DNA from: JBCCGI01 sp039029355
GTDB lineage: Bacteria > Planctomycetota > UBA1135 > GCA-002686595
Length of the DNA: 51,486 nt
Direction of reading: 5' to 3'
NCBI GenBank assembly: GCA_039029355.1
Contig: JBCCGI010000060.1
Location: forward strand, 1 to 51,486
Position 1 is the stretch's first letter, and each line of letters opens with the position of its first letter. Below are positions 1-10,573 of this stretch, piece after piece. The notes under the pieces are model-generated. The model was not told where the DNA came from and did not search any database. It saw only the letters and a list, made by a program, of their open reading frames with translations. A program made the translations under genes and the position numbers.

Positions 1-102
1 ACTATGTCTGTTGAGTCTGTCTGTATGTCCTTGGGTCCTGTATGGAGTCTTACAAGACTTGGGTCTTGTTGGTATATAAGACTGGTAGTGTAGTACCCTA
101 AG

Positions 103-1706
<1,604 letters not shown>

Positions 1707-1722
<16 letters not shown>

Positions 1723-2663
1723 CGCGCCGTCCGCCGCGCGTTCTCGGCCGCTGGGGCCGACCCTCCGGTGAGCCCGGGCCGGTTCTGATCTGCGTCGGAG
1801 GGCTGCACGGCAACGAGCCCACCGGGGTCGGAGCCTGCGGACGCGTCGTCGCCGAGCTGGAGCGCCTCGCCCCCGAGGCGCGCGGCCGGCTGGTCGCGCT
1901 GGCGGGGAACCGCGGCGCGCTGGACGGCGGCGAGCGCTATCTCGACCGCGACCTGAACCGCATGTGGAGCGACGGCGAGCTCGCCCGCGCCGGCGAGCCC
2001 GGCGGCCCGCGCGAGCGCGCCGAGCTGGCGGAGCTGAGCGCCGCGATCGAGGCCGAGGTGGCGGCCGCCCAGGGCGAGGTCGTGATCCTCGACCTGCACT
2101 CGACCTCCGCGCCCGGCGCGCCCTTCTGCATCCTGGCGAGCGGGGGGCGCAGCGAGGAGCTCGCTTCCTGCTTCGGCGTGCCGGTGCTGGTCGGCCTGCG
2201 CGGCACGGTGCCGGGCACGCTGGTCGAGTACTACGGCTGCCGCGGCGTGCCGGCCCTGTGCGTCGAGGGCGGCGAGAACGGCACGCCCGACACGGCGGCG
2301 CACCACGAGGCGGCCGTCTGGGTGCTGCTGGCGGCGCTCGGGGTGGTCGATCCCGCGCTCGCCGGGGTGGCCGGGCACCGCGACCGGCTGCTCGCCTCGG
2401 CCCTGGGCCTGCCGGGCATCGTGCGCGTGTCCTACCGGCACGAGCTCGAGGACGGCGAGGTCTTCGAGATGGTGCCGGGCTTCGAGAACTTCTCGCCGGT
2501 GGCGGCGAACACGCTGCTCGGCACCTCGTCGCGCGGCGGCGGGACCGAGGTGCGCGCGCCCTTCGACGGGCTGCTGGTCATGCCGCGCTACCAGGGCCAG
2601 GGCGAGGACGGCTTCTTCCTCGGGACCGAGGACGCCGAGCGAGCGGGAGAGCCGCCCGGGTGA
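1707..2663 (+). CDS. Succinylglutamate desuccinylase/aspartoacylase-family zinc deacylase
   Basis: This 318-residue protein has the M14-like AstE/AspA zinc site: GGLHGNEPTG near residue 32 supplies His and Glu, DLNRMW lies near residue 87, and ILDLHST near residue 128 supplies the third His. A C-terminal beta domain (DGLLVMPRYQGQGEDGFFLG) is typical of the family. Known members hydrolyse N-acyl amino acids or related amides. The ATG at 1707 lies inside the end of the preceding gene, and a GGAG sits about 11 bases upstream. Its end overlaps the next gene start, so all three genes probably form one transcript. The physiological amide is unknown. Association with an amino-acid ligase-like protein suggests handling of gamma-glutamyl or N-acyl amino acids, which is inference. 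Confidence 0.82.
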
Positions 2664-3454
2664 GCCTGCTCCGCCTCGCGACGCTCTTCGGCATCGTCTT
2701 CGCGCTCTGGCCGCTGGCCCTGGCCACGCGCCTGATCGCGGCCCTGGGGGCGCGCGGGCCGGCGATGCGCGGGGGGGCCCGCGTGCAGGCTCTGTGGGCG
2801 CGCGTGAGCCTTCCGGTGCTGGGCGTCGAGCTCGACTGCCCCGCGCCGCCGCCGGAGGGCACGATGCTGGTCTGCGCCAACCACCTTGGCTACCTCGACG
2901 TCTTCGTGCTGGGGGCGCTCTTCCCCGGGCGCTTCGTCGCGATGCACGAGATCTCCGGCTGGCCGCTTCTGGGCTGGCTGGCGCGCAGCACGGGCACGCT
3001 GTTCGTGGACCGCGAGCGCAAGCGCGACGTCCTGGCGGTGGGGGAACGGATGGACGAGACCCTGGCCGAGGGGGTCAGCGTGGTGCTCTTCCCCGAGGGC
3101 CGGGCGGGGCCCGGAGACGCGCTGCGGCCGCTGAAGACCCCGCTCTTCCAGGGCGCCGCGCGCGGGGGGTTGCCCTGCCTGCCCGTGGCGCTCGCCTACG
3201 AGACCCCCGGGCACCCCTTCTCGCCGGCCTGGACGGTGTCCTGGTGGGGGGGGATGGACCTCTGGAAGCACCTGCGGCGGCTCCTGCGGCTGCCGCGGAT
3301 CCGGGCCGTGGTGCGCTTCGACGCCGAGCCGGTGCGGGCCGACGACCGCAAGGAGCTGGCGGAGCTCGTGCGGGGCCGCCTCGAGGCCCTCGGGCGGCGG
3401 GTTCCGATGCAGCCGGAGCCCCCGGACAACCCCTGGCGCGGGTTGGAGCCCTAA
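2660..3454 (+). CDS. 1-acyl-sn-glycerol-3-phosphate acyltransferase family (PlsC-like)
   Basis: The 264-residue product starts at a GTG that overlaps the previous stop (GTGA). It has an N-terminal hydrophobic anchor (residues ~5-30), the acyltransferase block I NHLGYLD near residue 74 with the catalytic His/Asp spacing NHxxxxD, TLFVDRERKR as block II, and VVLFPEGRAG as block III near residue 150. These match the PlsC family, which transfers acyl chains to lysophosphatidic acid or related acceptors at the inner membrane. It is the last gene of the apparent three-gene operon. Whether it makes phosphatidic acid or acylates another lipid cannot be read from sequence. A second, longer PlsC-like gene lies at 27577-28896. 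Confidence 0.85.
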   Translation: MSLLRLATLFGIVFALWPLALATRLIAALGARGPAMRGGARVQALWARVSLPVLGVELDCPAPPPEGTMLVCANHLGYLDVFVLGALFPGRFVAMHEISGWPLLGWLARSTGTLFVDRERKRDVLAVGERMDETLAEGVSVVLFPEGRAGPGDALRPLKTPLFQGAARGGLPCLPVALAYETPGHPFSPAWTVSWWGGMDLWKHLRRLLRLPRIRAVVRFDAEPVRADDRKELAELVRGRLEALGRRVPMQPEPPDNPWRGLEP

Positions 3455-3676
3455 CGGGCCCGAAAAAGGGGCATCCAAGCCGATCTCGGCTACGATACTT
3501 GTTCTGGAGATCTCACCCATGGGAGCCCCCGGGGGGGCCGCTGCGCGGCTTTTCCCGCCTCGGGCGGCGGCGGCACATTTCGTTTGTCGTTTCGCCTCTT
3601 GAGCCCGGTCCGTGCCGACCTCCGTCCCCCCTGCCCCCTGAAAGCCGGAACCCCCAACCATCTTTCCTTTCCGACG

Positions 3677-6600
3677 ATGGCCCCGCTGCTCCGTGTCCTC
3701 ACCTCTCTCGCGGTCTTCGCTCTCCCGCTCGCCGCGCAAACGGCGACGCCCTCCCAGGGCCCGGCGCGCAGCCAGGCCACCGGCCAGCGCCAGGCTCCGC
3801 CCCTGACGGTGACACCGGCGCTCGACTTCGGAGGGCTGCAGGTCGGCGGTCAGAGCGCGGCCCAAACGATCACGATCACCAACCACTCCGGCGCCGACGT
3901 GACGCTGGGCGGCGTCGGCCTGGTCGGGGACGCCGGCGACTTCGTGTCGGCCTTCGTGCCCGCCCTGCCCTTCGTGCTGCCCGCCGGGCAGTCCGAGGTG
4001 GCCTCGGTGACCTTCGAGCCCCAGACGCTTGGCGGCAAGTCCGCCGGCCTGCAGGTGACCTACGAGGGCGCGCCGGGCATCCCGGTCACCGCGCCGCTCG
4101 CCGGCGTCGCCCTGGGCGCGCCCGGGGACGAGGTGCGCGTCAACGCCGGGGGCACCGACTACATCGACGGGCTGACCCAGGAGTGGACCGAGGACTTCGG
4201 CTTCGCCGGCGGTGGCGACAAGTACGTGGTCGCGCCGGTGGGGGGCACGACCGAACCGATCCTGTACCGCGACCGGCGCTTCGGCGCGAGCTTCGACTAC
4301 TCCTTCCCGCTGCCCGCGGGTTCGTACGACGTCACCCTGCTGTTCGCCGAGCTCGAGCTGCCCTTCCCCGGTGCCCGCGTGTTCGACGTGCTCGCCGAGG
4401 GCGTGGTCGTCGTCGACGACCTCGACCTGGCCGGCCTCGGGCTCTTCGGACAGGCCTACACCCAGACCCTCGAGGTCGAGGTCAGCGACGGCGTCCTCGA
4501 CCTGGAGTTCACGGCCGGCGTCGGCGAGGCGATCGTCTCCGGCATCGAGGTGACCGGCGTGGCGCGCATCACCGCGACGCCGACCGCGCTCGACTTCGGG
4601 GCGGTGGCGAGCTTCGACACGGCCCAGATGCCGGTCACGCTCGAGAACGTCGGCCTGGTGCCGGTGACGATCAGCACGCTCAGCCTGCTGCTGGGTCCGG
4701 CGGGGACGCCGGCCAGCATGTCGGTCGACGTCTCCGGCGAGGTCTTCCCCGGCGTCGGCGGCGACATCTCCTACCCGCTGAGCCAGACGCTGGAGGTCGG
4801 CGAGACGCTCGTCGTCGACGTCACCTTCGGCCCGACGGTCGACCAATACGACCAATGCATCCTGCGGCTGGAGGGTGACTTCGACCCGGTCGAGGTCACC
4901 CTGGCCGGCCTCGGCGGGCACGTGGGGCACCCCTACCTGCACGTGGTGATCGACGTCGAGCAGACGGTGGTCGACTACGACGGCGACGGCTTCGAGGACG
5001 TCATCTGCGACGGCTCGACCTCGCACACCCACGAGCCGGGCGCGGGCCTCTCGGACTACGCCTGGACCGACGGTGTCACGCCGCTCGGCAGCGGCCCCGT
5101 GATCACGCCGAACCTGGCGCTCGGGGCGCACACGATCACGCTCGAGATCTTCGACGACAACGAGCCCGTGGGCTCGCTCATCGGCGACGCCAGCTTCGAC
5201 ATCGTGCCCAGCACCGACGTGCCGGGCGTGCTGGTGCTGTACCACGACGCCTCGGGCGTGCCCGAGACGCCGGCGGACATGGTGCTGAGCCCGCCGGTCC
5301 AGCCGGACTACGTCGAGCTCGTGTCCACGACGCGCGTCGACGGGCTGACGTCGATCGGCACCTCGCCGTACACGCAGAACGTGATGCTGCGCATGCTCGC
5401 CAAGGTGAACCTCGACGTCGCGGGCACCTACGACTTCGTCGCCGAGGGCGGCGCGCAGCGGGTGGTCTACGTCAACGGCCTGGCCATGACGGGCCCGGTG
5501 GCGCTGGCGGCCGGCGTGTACGACGTCGACGCGCGCTTCGCGATCGACGGCGTCGGCCAGATCCCGGTCGAGGTGCTGATGGGCCTCGACGGGGCCGAGC
5601 CCGGCGCGATCGACGCGGCGGCGCTCGTCCACGACGAGAGCGGGCTCCCGCCGATCATCAACACGATGCCGACCCTGGGCACCAGTCTGGGCGGCAACCA
5701 GATCTCGATCGAGGGCCTGGGCTTCTTCCCGTACGACCAGGTGGTCGTGCACTGGGGCGGCCAGCAGTTCACCGAGACCTTCTTCGACAGCATCTCGGCG
5801 GACGAGATCGTGCTGACCTCGCCCCCCGGCTCGGGGCTGATCTCGGTTCAGGTCGAGACGCCGCAGGGCATGTCGAACGCCGTGTCGTTCACCTACGACC
5901 AGAGCGGTCCGGTTCCGATCAATTTCACCAGCCTCGGCAACATCGGCCTGACGCTGGCGACGGCCGCGGCCTGGGGCCCGGACGGGATCTTCTACGTCGC
6001 CGGCCTCGACGGGCGCATCACCGGCGTGGACTTCGACGACAACTACGCCGTCATCTCGAAGACCACCTACGACGGGGTCTCGGCGCTCTCGAACCACGAC
6101 GTGCTCGGGATCGCGGTCAACCCCTTCGATCCGCCCACTCCGGTGCGGCTCTATGTGGCGCACGCGGAGCACTTCGTGAACGGCGGCTCGACCTTCACCG
6201 GCCCGTCGCCCTACACCGGGCAGATCAGCATCCTCGAAGGCCCGGCCTTCGACACGCCGATCCCGTACGTCACGCAGCTCCCGACCTCGAACCACGACCA
6301 CGCGGTCAACGGGCTCACCTTCGACAACAACGGCGACCTCTTGATCTGCGTCGGCAGCAACACCAACGCCGGCGTGAAGCACCCCAACAGCGGGGACCTG
6401 GTCGAGTCGCCTCTGAGCGCGGCCATCCTCAAGGCCGAGACGTCGCGCCCCGACTTCAACGGTGCGATCACGTACAGCCTCACCTCCAGCGGCCTGCCGA
6501 GCACGGATCAGGTCGAGGGCGAGTCGGTCGACGTCGACGACGACGTGCACGTCGACGTCCACGCGGTGGGGCTGCGCAACCCGTACGACCTGGTGCTGGC

Positions 6601-8305
6601 GACCAACCGGCGGCTGTACTCGACCGACAACGGCCCGAACTTCGGCTTCGGCGCGGCGTCGACCGGCCCGGTCTCCGAGGAGCCCGATCCGCAGGACAAG
6701 GACGAGATCCTGCTGATCGAGTACGGCAACTACTACGGCAGCCCGAACCGCGGGCGCGGGCGCTACGACCCGCGCCAGAACGTCTATCGCAACGCGACCG
6801 AACCCGAGATCGCCGGCGAGTTCACCCAGGCGCTCACGCTCCTGAGCTCGTCCATGGACGGCATCGACGAGTACCGCGCCAACACCTTCCAAGGGCAGCT
6901 GCGCGGCGACCTCGTGGCCCAGAAGATGGGCAGCTACACGTACCGGATCGATCTCACCGAGGACGGCCGCTCGACGAATGGCTGGTCGCAGTTGACCAGC
7001 TGGAGCGGCGCCCTGGGCGTCAAGACCGGGCCCGGCGGCGCGATCATCGTGCTCGGCCACAGCCTGCAGTACATCCGCGTCTACGTGCCGGACGACCTCG
7101 CCGCGGTGGGGCTCGTCGTGCACGACGTCTTCCCCTGGCGCGGCCCCGAGACCGGCGGAACGCCGTTCGAGATCGGCGGCGTCGGCTTCGGGACCACGGG
7201 CAACACGTCGGTCACCTTCGACGGCATTCCCGCGACGATCATCGGCGTGTCGCCGAACCGCATCCGCGGCCTGACGCCGGCCAACCTGGCGCACGGCGGC
7301 GAGCTGGTCGACATCGAGGTCACGGTGGGGGTGGCGAGCGCGGCGCTCGACGACGCCTACCGCTACCTCTATCCGGCCGGCAACGAGCCCGGCTGGTGGG
7401 AGACCGACCTGACCGACGTCCCGGTGTTCCTGGGCGAGGTCTCGGCCGGCGTGATCGGCGGCGTGCTCTACCTCGTCGGCGAGGGCGCCGCGGGTACCTT
7501 CCGCTATGACATCCCGAGCGGCACCTGGCTGACGAACGGCGCGACCCGCCCGTTCGTCGGGCACCACCACTCGGCCGAGGTGGTCGACGGCAAGCTCTAC
7601 CTGATGGGCGGACTCGAGGCCGGCTCCGAGGGGCGCGTGCAGATCTACGACCCGGTGCTCGACACCTGGACCGTCGGCGCGGACATGCCGTGGGGTGGGG
7701 GCTCGGCCTCCTCCGCCGCGATCGGCGGGCAGATCTACGTCGCCGGCGGCATCGTCGGCACCACGGTCGAGACGCAGTCGACGGTGGTGAACCACGCCGT
7801 CTACGACCCGGTGCTCGACGCCTGGACCGTCCTGGCCGACATGCCGGCCGGCCGCAACCACGCGGCGGCGGCGACCGACGGGACGCGCTTCTACGTCTTC
7901 GGCGGGCGCGACGGGGCCAACCTGGTCTCCAACGGCTTCGACGACGTGCAGGTCTACGACCCGGTGGCGGACACCTGGGAGTGGAGCGGCGACGGCGTGT
8001 CCGGCCTCGCCCCGCTGCCGCAGGCGCGCGGCGGCATGGGCAAGGCGGTCTTCTACCAGGACGAGCTCTACGTCTTCGGCGGCGAGACCCAAAGCGGCGC
8101 GGGCGCGATCCCGGGCAAGGGCGTCTACGACCGCGTCGACGTCTACGACCCCGTGACGAACACCTGGCGCGCCGAGGCGCCGATGCCCACCCCGCGGCAC
8201 GGCATCTCGCCGGTGCTCTTCCAGAGCCGCATGTTCCTGGCCGCCGGCGGCACCAACGCCGGGGCCTCGGGGTCGACGGTGCTCGACCTCTTCACGCGCC
8301 AGTAG
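3677..8305 (+). CDS. Giant secreted multidomain protein: choice-of-anchor D, malectin, IPT/TIG, propeller, Kelch
   Basis: The 1542-residue product begins with a signal peptide (cleavage likely after LPLAAQ). I read the following modules in order: an ASPM/SPD-2/Hydin-type choice-of-anchor-D domain (~30-150), a malectin-like carbohydrate-binding domain starting EVRVNAGGTDYIDG (~152-295), a second anchor-D domain (~298-412), a PKD-like segment (~422-515), a PA14-like segment (~515-650), an IPT/TIG domain (~658-740), a sugar-dehydrogenase-type beta-propeller (~752-1138, with NHDHAVNGLTFDNNGDLLI), a second IPT/TIG (~1142-1232) and Kelch repeats (~1240-1542, for example GGKLYLMGG-type and YDPVLDTWT motifs). 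It is probably exported and binds glycans. The start at 3677 was chosen because it opens the signal peptide; there is no obvious Shine-Dalgarno, and the 222 bases upstream contain only a small hairpin (3478-3491). Enzymatic activity is unproven. Confidence 0.85.
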   Translation: MAPLLRVLTSLAVFALPLAAQTATPSQGPARSQATGQRQAPPLTVTPALDFGGLQVGGQSAAQTITITNHSGADVTLGGVGLVGDAGDFVSAFVPALPFVLPAGQSEVASVTFEPQTLGGKSAGLQVTYEGAPGIPVTAPLAGVALGAPGDEVRVNAGGTDYIDGLTQEWTEDFGFAGGGDKYVVAPVGGTTEPILYRDRRFGASFDYSFPLPAGSYDVTLLFAELELPFPGARVFDVLAEGVVVVDDLDLAGLGLFGQAYTQTLEVEVSDGVLDLEFTAGVGEAIVSGIEVTGVARITATPTALDFGAVASFDTAQMPVTLENVGLVPVTISTLSLLLGPAGTPASMSVDVSGEVFPGVGGDISYPLSQTLEVGETLVVDVTFGPTVDQYDQCILRLEGDFDPVEVTLAGLGGHVGHPYLHVVIDVEQTVVDYDGDGFEDVICDGSTSHTHEPGAGLSDYAWTDGVTPLGSGPVITPNLALGAHTITLEIFDDNEPVGSLIGDASFDIVPSTDVPGVLVLYHDASGVPETPADMVLSPPVQPDYVELVSTTRVDGLTSIGTSPYTQNVMLRMLAKVNLDVAGTYDFVAEGGAQRVVYVNGLAMTGPVALAAGVYDVDARFAIDGVGQIPVEVLMGLDGAEPGAIDAAALVHDESGLPPIINTMPTLGTSLGGNQISIEGLGFFPYDQVVVHWGGQQFTETFFDSISADEIVLTSPPGSGLISVQVETPQGMSNAVSFTYDQSGPVPINFTSLGNIGLTLATAAAWGPDGIFYVAGLDGRITGVDFDDNYAVISKTTYDGVSALSNHDVLGIAVNPFDPPTPVRLYVAHAEHFVNGGSTFTGPSPYTGQISILEGPAFDTPIPYVTQLPTSNHDHAVNGLTFDNNGDLLICVGSNTNAGVKHPNSGDLVESPLSAAILKAETSRPDFNGAITYSLTSSGLPSTDQVEGESVDVDDDVHVDVHAVGLRNPYDLVLATNRRLYSTDNGPNFGFGAASTGPVSEEPDPQDKDEILLIEYGNYYGSPNRGRGRYDPRQNVYRNATEPEIAGEFTQALTLLSSSMDGIDEYRANTFQGQLRGDLVAQKMGSYTYRIDLTEDGRSTNGWSQLTSWSGALGVKTGPGGAIIVLGHSLQYIRVYVPDDLAAVGLVVHDVFPWRGPETGGTPFEIGGVGFGTTGNTSVTFDGIPATIIGVSPNRIRGLTPANLAHGGELVDIEVTVGVASAALDDAYRYLYPAGNEPGWWETDLTDVPVFLGEVSAGVIGGVLYLVGEGAAGTFRYDIPSGTWLTNGATRPFVGHHHSAEVVDGKLYLMGGLEAGSEGRVQIYDPVLDTWTVGADMPWGGGSASSAAIGGQIYVAGGIVGTTVETQSTVVNHAVYDPVLDAWTVLADMPAGRNHAAAATDGTRFYVFGGRDGANLVSNGFDDVQVYDPVADTWEWSGDGVSGLAPLPQARGGMGKAVFYQDELYVFGGETQSGAGAIPGKGVYDRVDVYDPVTNTWRAEAPMPTPRHGISPVLFQSRMFLAAGGTNAGASGSTVLDLFTRQ

Positions 8306-8321
8306 GGTGCGCTCTCGGGGC

Positions 8322-8343
8322 GCCCCGGTCTCGCTACCGGGGC
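8322..8343. terminator. Convergent hairpin between the giant secreted protein and the GT39 gene
   Basis: GCCCCGGT and ACCGGGGC form a perfect 8-bp stem around a 6-base loop (CTCGCT), 16 bases after the stop of the plus-strand gene and overlapping the stop codon of the minus-strand gene. There is no long T-run on either side, so termination strength is uncertain. The position between convergent genes supports a bidirectional terminator. Confidence 0.55.
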
Positions 8344-9827
8344 GTCCAGAACACGTGCAGGAAGATCGCCTCGCCGAAGCGGTGGACCTCTTCCTGCGCG
8401 TAGTGCTGGCGGAGCGAGGCGAGCACCGGGGCGTCGGGCTTGAGCGAGCGCCCTAGCAGGTACGCGCGCGGGGCGCCGGCGAGCCGCTCCGGCTCCTCCA
8501 GCACGAAGCCCTGCTCGACCGCGAGTCGCGGCGGCAGCGCTGCTGGGTCGCCGAGCCGCGGGGCATAGTAGTCCCACGCGCGCCCGTGCTCGAACAGCGG
8601 CGGCTGCCAGTCGGCCGCGATCACCACGTCGTCGGGCTGGCCGTGGGTGAGCACATGCCGCACCGCGCCGCGGTAGTCCTCGCGCGACGGCGCGTTGGCG
8701 TTCTTGGATGCGAGCAAGACCGCCGCGAGCAAGACCGCGAACACGGCCCCGAGCCGTAGGCGCGGCAGCCGCCCGCCGGGCTCGGCCGCGGCGGCGATCA
8801 AGAGCGCCAGCGGCGGCGCCGAGGCGGTGAGGTAGGTCCAGTGGAAGCCCGCCCGCGGCAGGATCATCGCCACCAGCGCGGCCCACGCCGGCAGGGCGAA
8901 GACCGCCGCGCCGACCAGGATGCCGGCGCGCCGCTTGGCGGGCTGCTGCGCGCGCACGAGGCGCGCCGCCCCGAGCGCGGCCAGCACCAGCGCGAGCCCT
9001 CCGGCCGCGACGAAGAGCGGCTTGGCCGGCCCCGCCAGCGACGCGTTGTGGAAGAGCAGGTGCACCATTCCCTCGGCCAGGCGGCGCAGGCTCGCCGTCG
9101 ACCCGCCGGGCGGCATCTCGTGCCCGAGCTGCGTCAGGAAGCCGTAGGCGTACCACGGCGCCGCGGCGAGCGCGCCGCCCGCGGCGGCGCCGATCAGGGC
9201 GAGCCGTCGCCCCCGCGGCAGCGCCACCAGCCCGGCTCCGCCCAGCACCGCGAGCACGTGCAGGCAGTGGTAGTGCGTCAGCAGCCCGAGCGCGGTCGCG
9301 GCGCCGACCCGCAGCGCGCCTCCGCGCTCGCGCTCGGCGAGGCCGAGGGCCCCGTCGATCCACAGCAGCGCCCAGAGCGCGAGCAGCGAGTACATGCGCG
9401 CCTCGGCGCTCGCGACCAGGTGCAGTGAAGAGGCCGCCACCAGCCAGGGCGCGACCCCGTGCCACCACCGGTCCAGCGTCCGGCGCGCGAGCCGGTAGAC
9501 GAGCCAGACCGCAGCCGCGCCAGCCGCGAGAGCCGGCAGGCGCAGCGCCAGCTCTCCCTCCCCGAAAAGCGCGCGCGACGCGCGGACGAGCACGAACGAG
9601 AGCGGCGGGTGGTTGTCCGCCCGCAGCCCCTCGAGCAGTGCGCCCAGCGAGGGCGCCGCAGCGTGGTGCAGCGTGTGGAGCTCGTCGAGCCAGAGGCTCG
9701 TACCGCGCGCGGCCTCCACGCGCATCATCAGCCCGTAGAGAAGCGCGCCGGCCAGGCCGATCCACGCTCGCGGGTCCCCCTTCGGCGGTTCCTGCTCGGC
9801 GGGGCTTTCGCTTTGGTGACGGTCCAC
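8334..9827 (-). CDS. GT39/ArnT-like membrane glycosyltransferase
   Basis: This polytopic membrane protein of 497 residues has many hydrophobic segments, a short first-loop acidic motif WLDELHT (Asp48-Glu49) and NHPPL near residue 72. The D-E pair followed by HPP is characteristic of GT-C enzymes of the PMT/ArnT group, which use polyprenyl-phosphate sugars and work on the periplasmic side. Acceptor and sugar are unknown; lipid, glycan or protein are all possible. The start is a GTG at 9827 without a visible Shine-Dalgarno; it was preferred because the next in-frame ATG falls inside the first membrane helix. It is transcribed divergently from the ECF sigma gene. Confidence 0.8.
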   Translation of the reverse strand: MDRHQSESPAEQEPPKGDPRAWIGLAGALLYGLMMRVEAARGTSLWLDELHTLHHAAAPSLGALLEGLRADNHPPLSFVLVRASRALFGEGELALRLPALAAGAAAVWLVYRLARRTLDRWWHGVAPWLVAASSLHLVASAEARMYSLLALWALLWIDGALGLAERERGGALRVGAATALGLLTHYHCLHVLAVLGGAGLVALPRGRRLALIGAAAGGALAAAPWYAYGFLTQLGHEMPPGGSTASLRRLAEGMVHLLFHNASLAGPAKPLFVAAGGLALVLAALGAARLVRAQQPAKRRAGILVGAAVFALPAWAALVAMILPRAGFHWTYLTASAPPLALLIAAAAEPGGRLPRLRLGAVFAVLLAAVLLASKNANAPSREDYRGAVRHVLTHGQPDDVVIAADWQPPLFEHGRAWDYYAPRLGDPAALPPRLAVEQGFVLEEPERLAGAPRAYLLGRSLKPDAPVLASLRQHYAQEEVHRFGEAIFLHVFWTPR

Positions 9828-9849
9828 GGGGAAGAGCCGGCCCTCGGCG

Positions 9850-9884
9850 ACCGTACCGGCTTTGAGTTACCGTACGAAAGCCGG
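9850..9884. promoter_or_regulatory. Inverted and direct repeats in the GT39/sigma divergent promoter region
   Basis: CCGGCTTT (9856-9863) and AAAGCCGG (9877-9884) form a perfect inverted repeat separated by 13 bases. ACCGTAC occurs twice in direct orientation (9850-9856 and 9869-9875), interleaved with it. The element is 23-34 bases beyond the GT39 start and about 70 bases before the sigma gene, a plausible place for an operator or an autoregulated ECF promoter. No binding protein can be named. Confidence 0.4.
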
Positions 9885-9955
9885 CCAGTTGCTAACACCA
9901 CCCCCGCGGCTCCGTCCGGCCCCCCGAGAGCTGATCCGAGCCGACCCGTGTCGCC

Positions 9956-10573
9956 ATGCATGCCTTCGCCGCCGCCCCGAGCGCGGCGCTCCCCCTGCTT
10001 CGGAGGGAGGCGCCGCTGAGCCCCCCCGTGGACGAGGAGACCGCCGCCCTCGCGCTGCGGGCCCGGCAGGGCGACCGCGCGGCCTTCGGGGCGCTCTATG
10101 AGCGCTACGCGGGGCTCGTGCACGGCGTGCTGCTCTCGCTCGTCTCGGTGGCCGAGGCCCAGGACCTGGTGCAGGAGGTCTTCCTGGCCGCCCTGCGCCG
10201 GCAGGGGCACCTCGAGGACCCCGGCCGCTTTGGGGCCTGGATCGCCACGATCGCCCGCAACCGCGGGCGCGACGCGCTGCGGGCGCGACGCGAGGTCGAG
10301 CCGCTCGACGCGGGCGCCGGCAGCGAGCCCGCCGCACCCGCCGGCCACGCGGCCGAGGCCGACGACGCCGAGGAGGCGGCGCGCGCGCTGGAGGCCGTGC
10401 GCTCGCTCCCCGAGGCCTACCGCGAGCCGCTGCTGCTGCGCCTGGTGGAAGGTCTGAGCGGGCCGGAGATCGCAAACCGCACCGGCATGACCCATGGATC
10501 GGTGCGGGTCAACCTGTGCCGCGGGATGAAGCTCCTGCGCGAGCGCCTGGCGGCGGAGGCCCGCTCCGAATGA
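9956..10573 (+). CDS. ECF-type RNA polymerase sigma factor
   Basis: The product has sigma region 2 (about residues 35-100, with AEAQDLVQEVFLAALR and WIATIARNRGRDALR for promoter melting and core binding) and region 4 (about 140-200, with LPEAYREPLLLRLVEGLSG and the helix-turn-helix IANRTGMTHGSVRVNLCRGM). The length is usual for a stripped-down ECF sigma. The ATG at 9956 adds a 24-residue alanine-rich extension; a GTG at 10028 preceded by GGAGGGAGG at about 18 bases is an alternative start that fits the family better. The stop overlaps the next gene as ATGA, coupling it to a FecR-domain membrane protein that may act as its anti-sigma or signal partner. Confidence 0.9.
   Translation: MHAFAAAPSAALPLLRREAPLSPPVDEETAALALRARQGDRAAFGALYERYAGLVHGVLLSLVSVAEAQDLVQEVFLAALRRQGHLEDPGRFGAWIATIARNRGRDALRARREVEPLDAGAGSEPAAPAGHAAEADDAEEAARALEAVRSLPEAYREPLLLRLVEGLSGPEIANRTGMTHGSVRVNLCRGMKLLRERLAAEARSE

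Noticed and set aside
2588..8200. A 1870-codon minus-strand open frame
   Set aside because: It lies opposite the giant secreted protein, is rich in R, A, V, D and H in a way typical of antisense frames in GC-rich DNA, and shows no domain.
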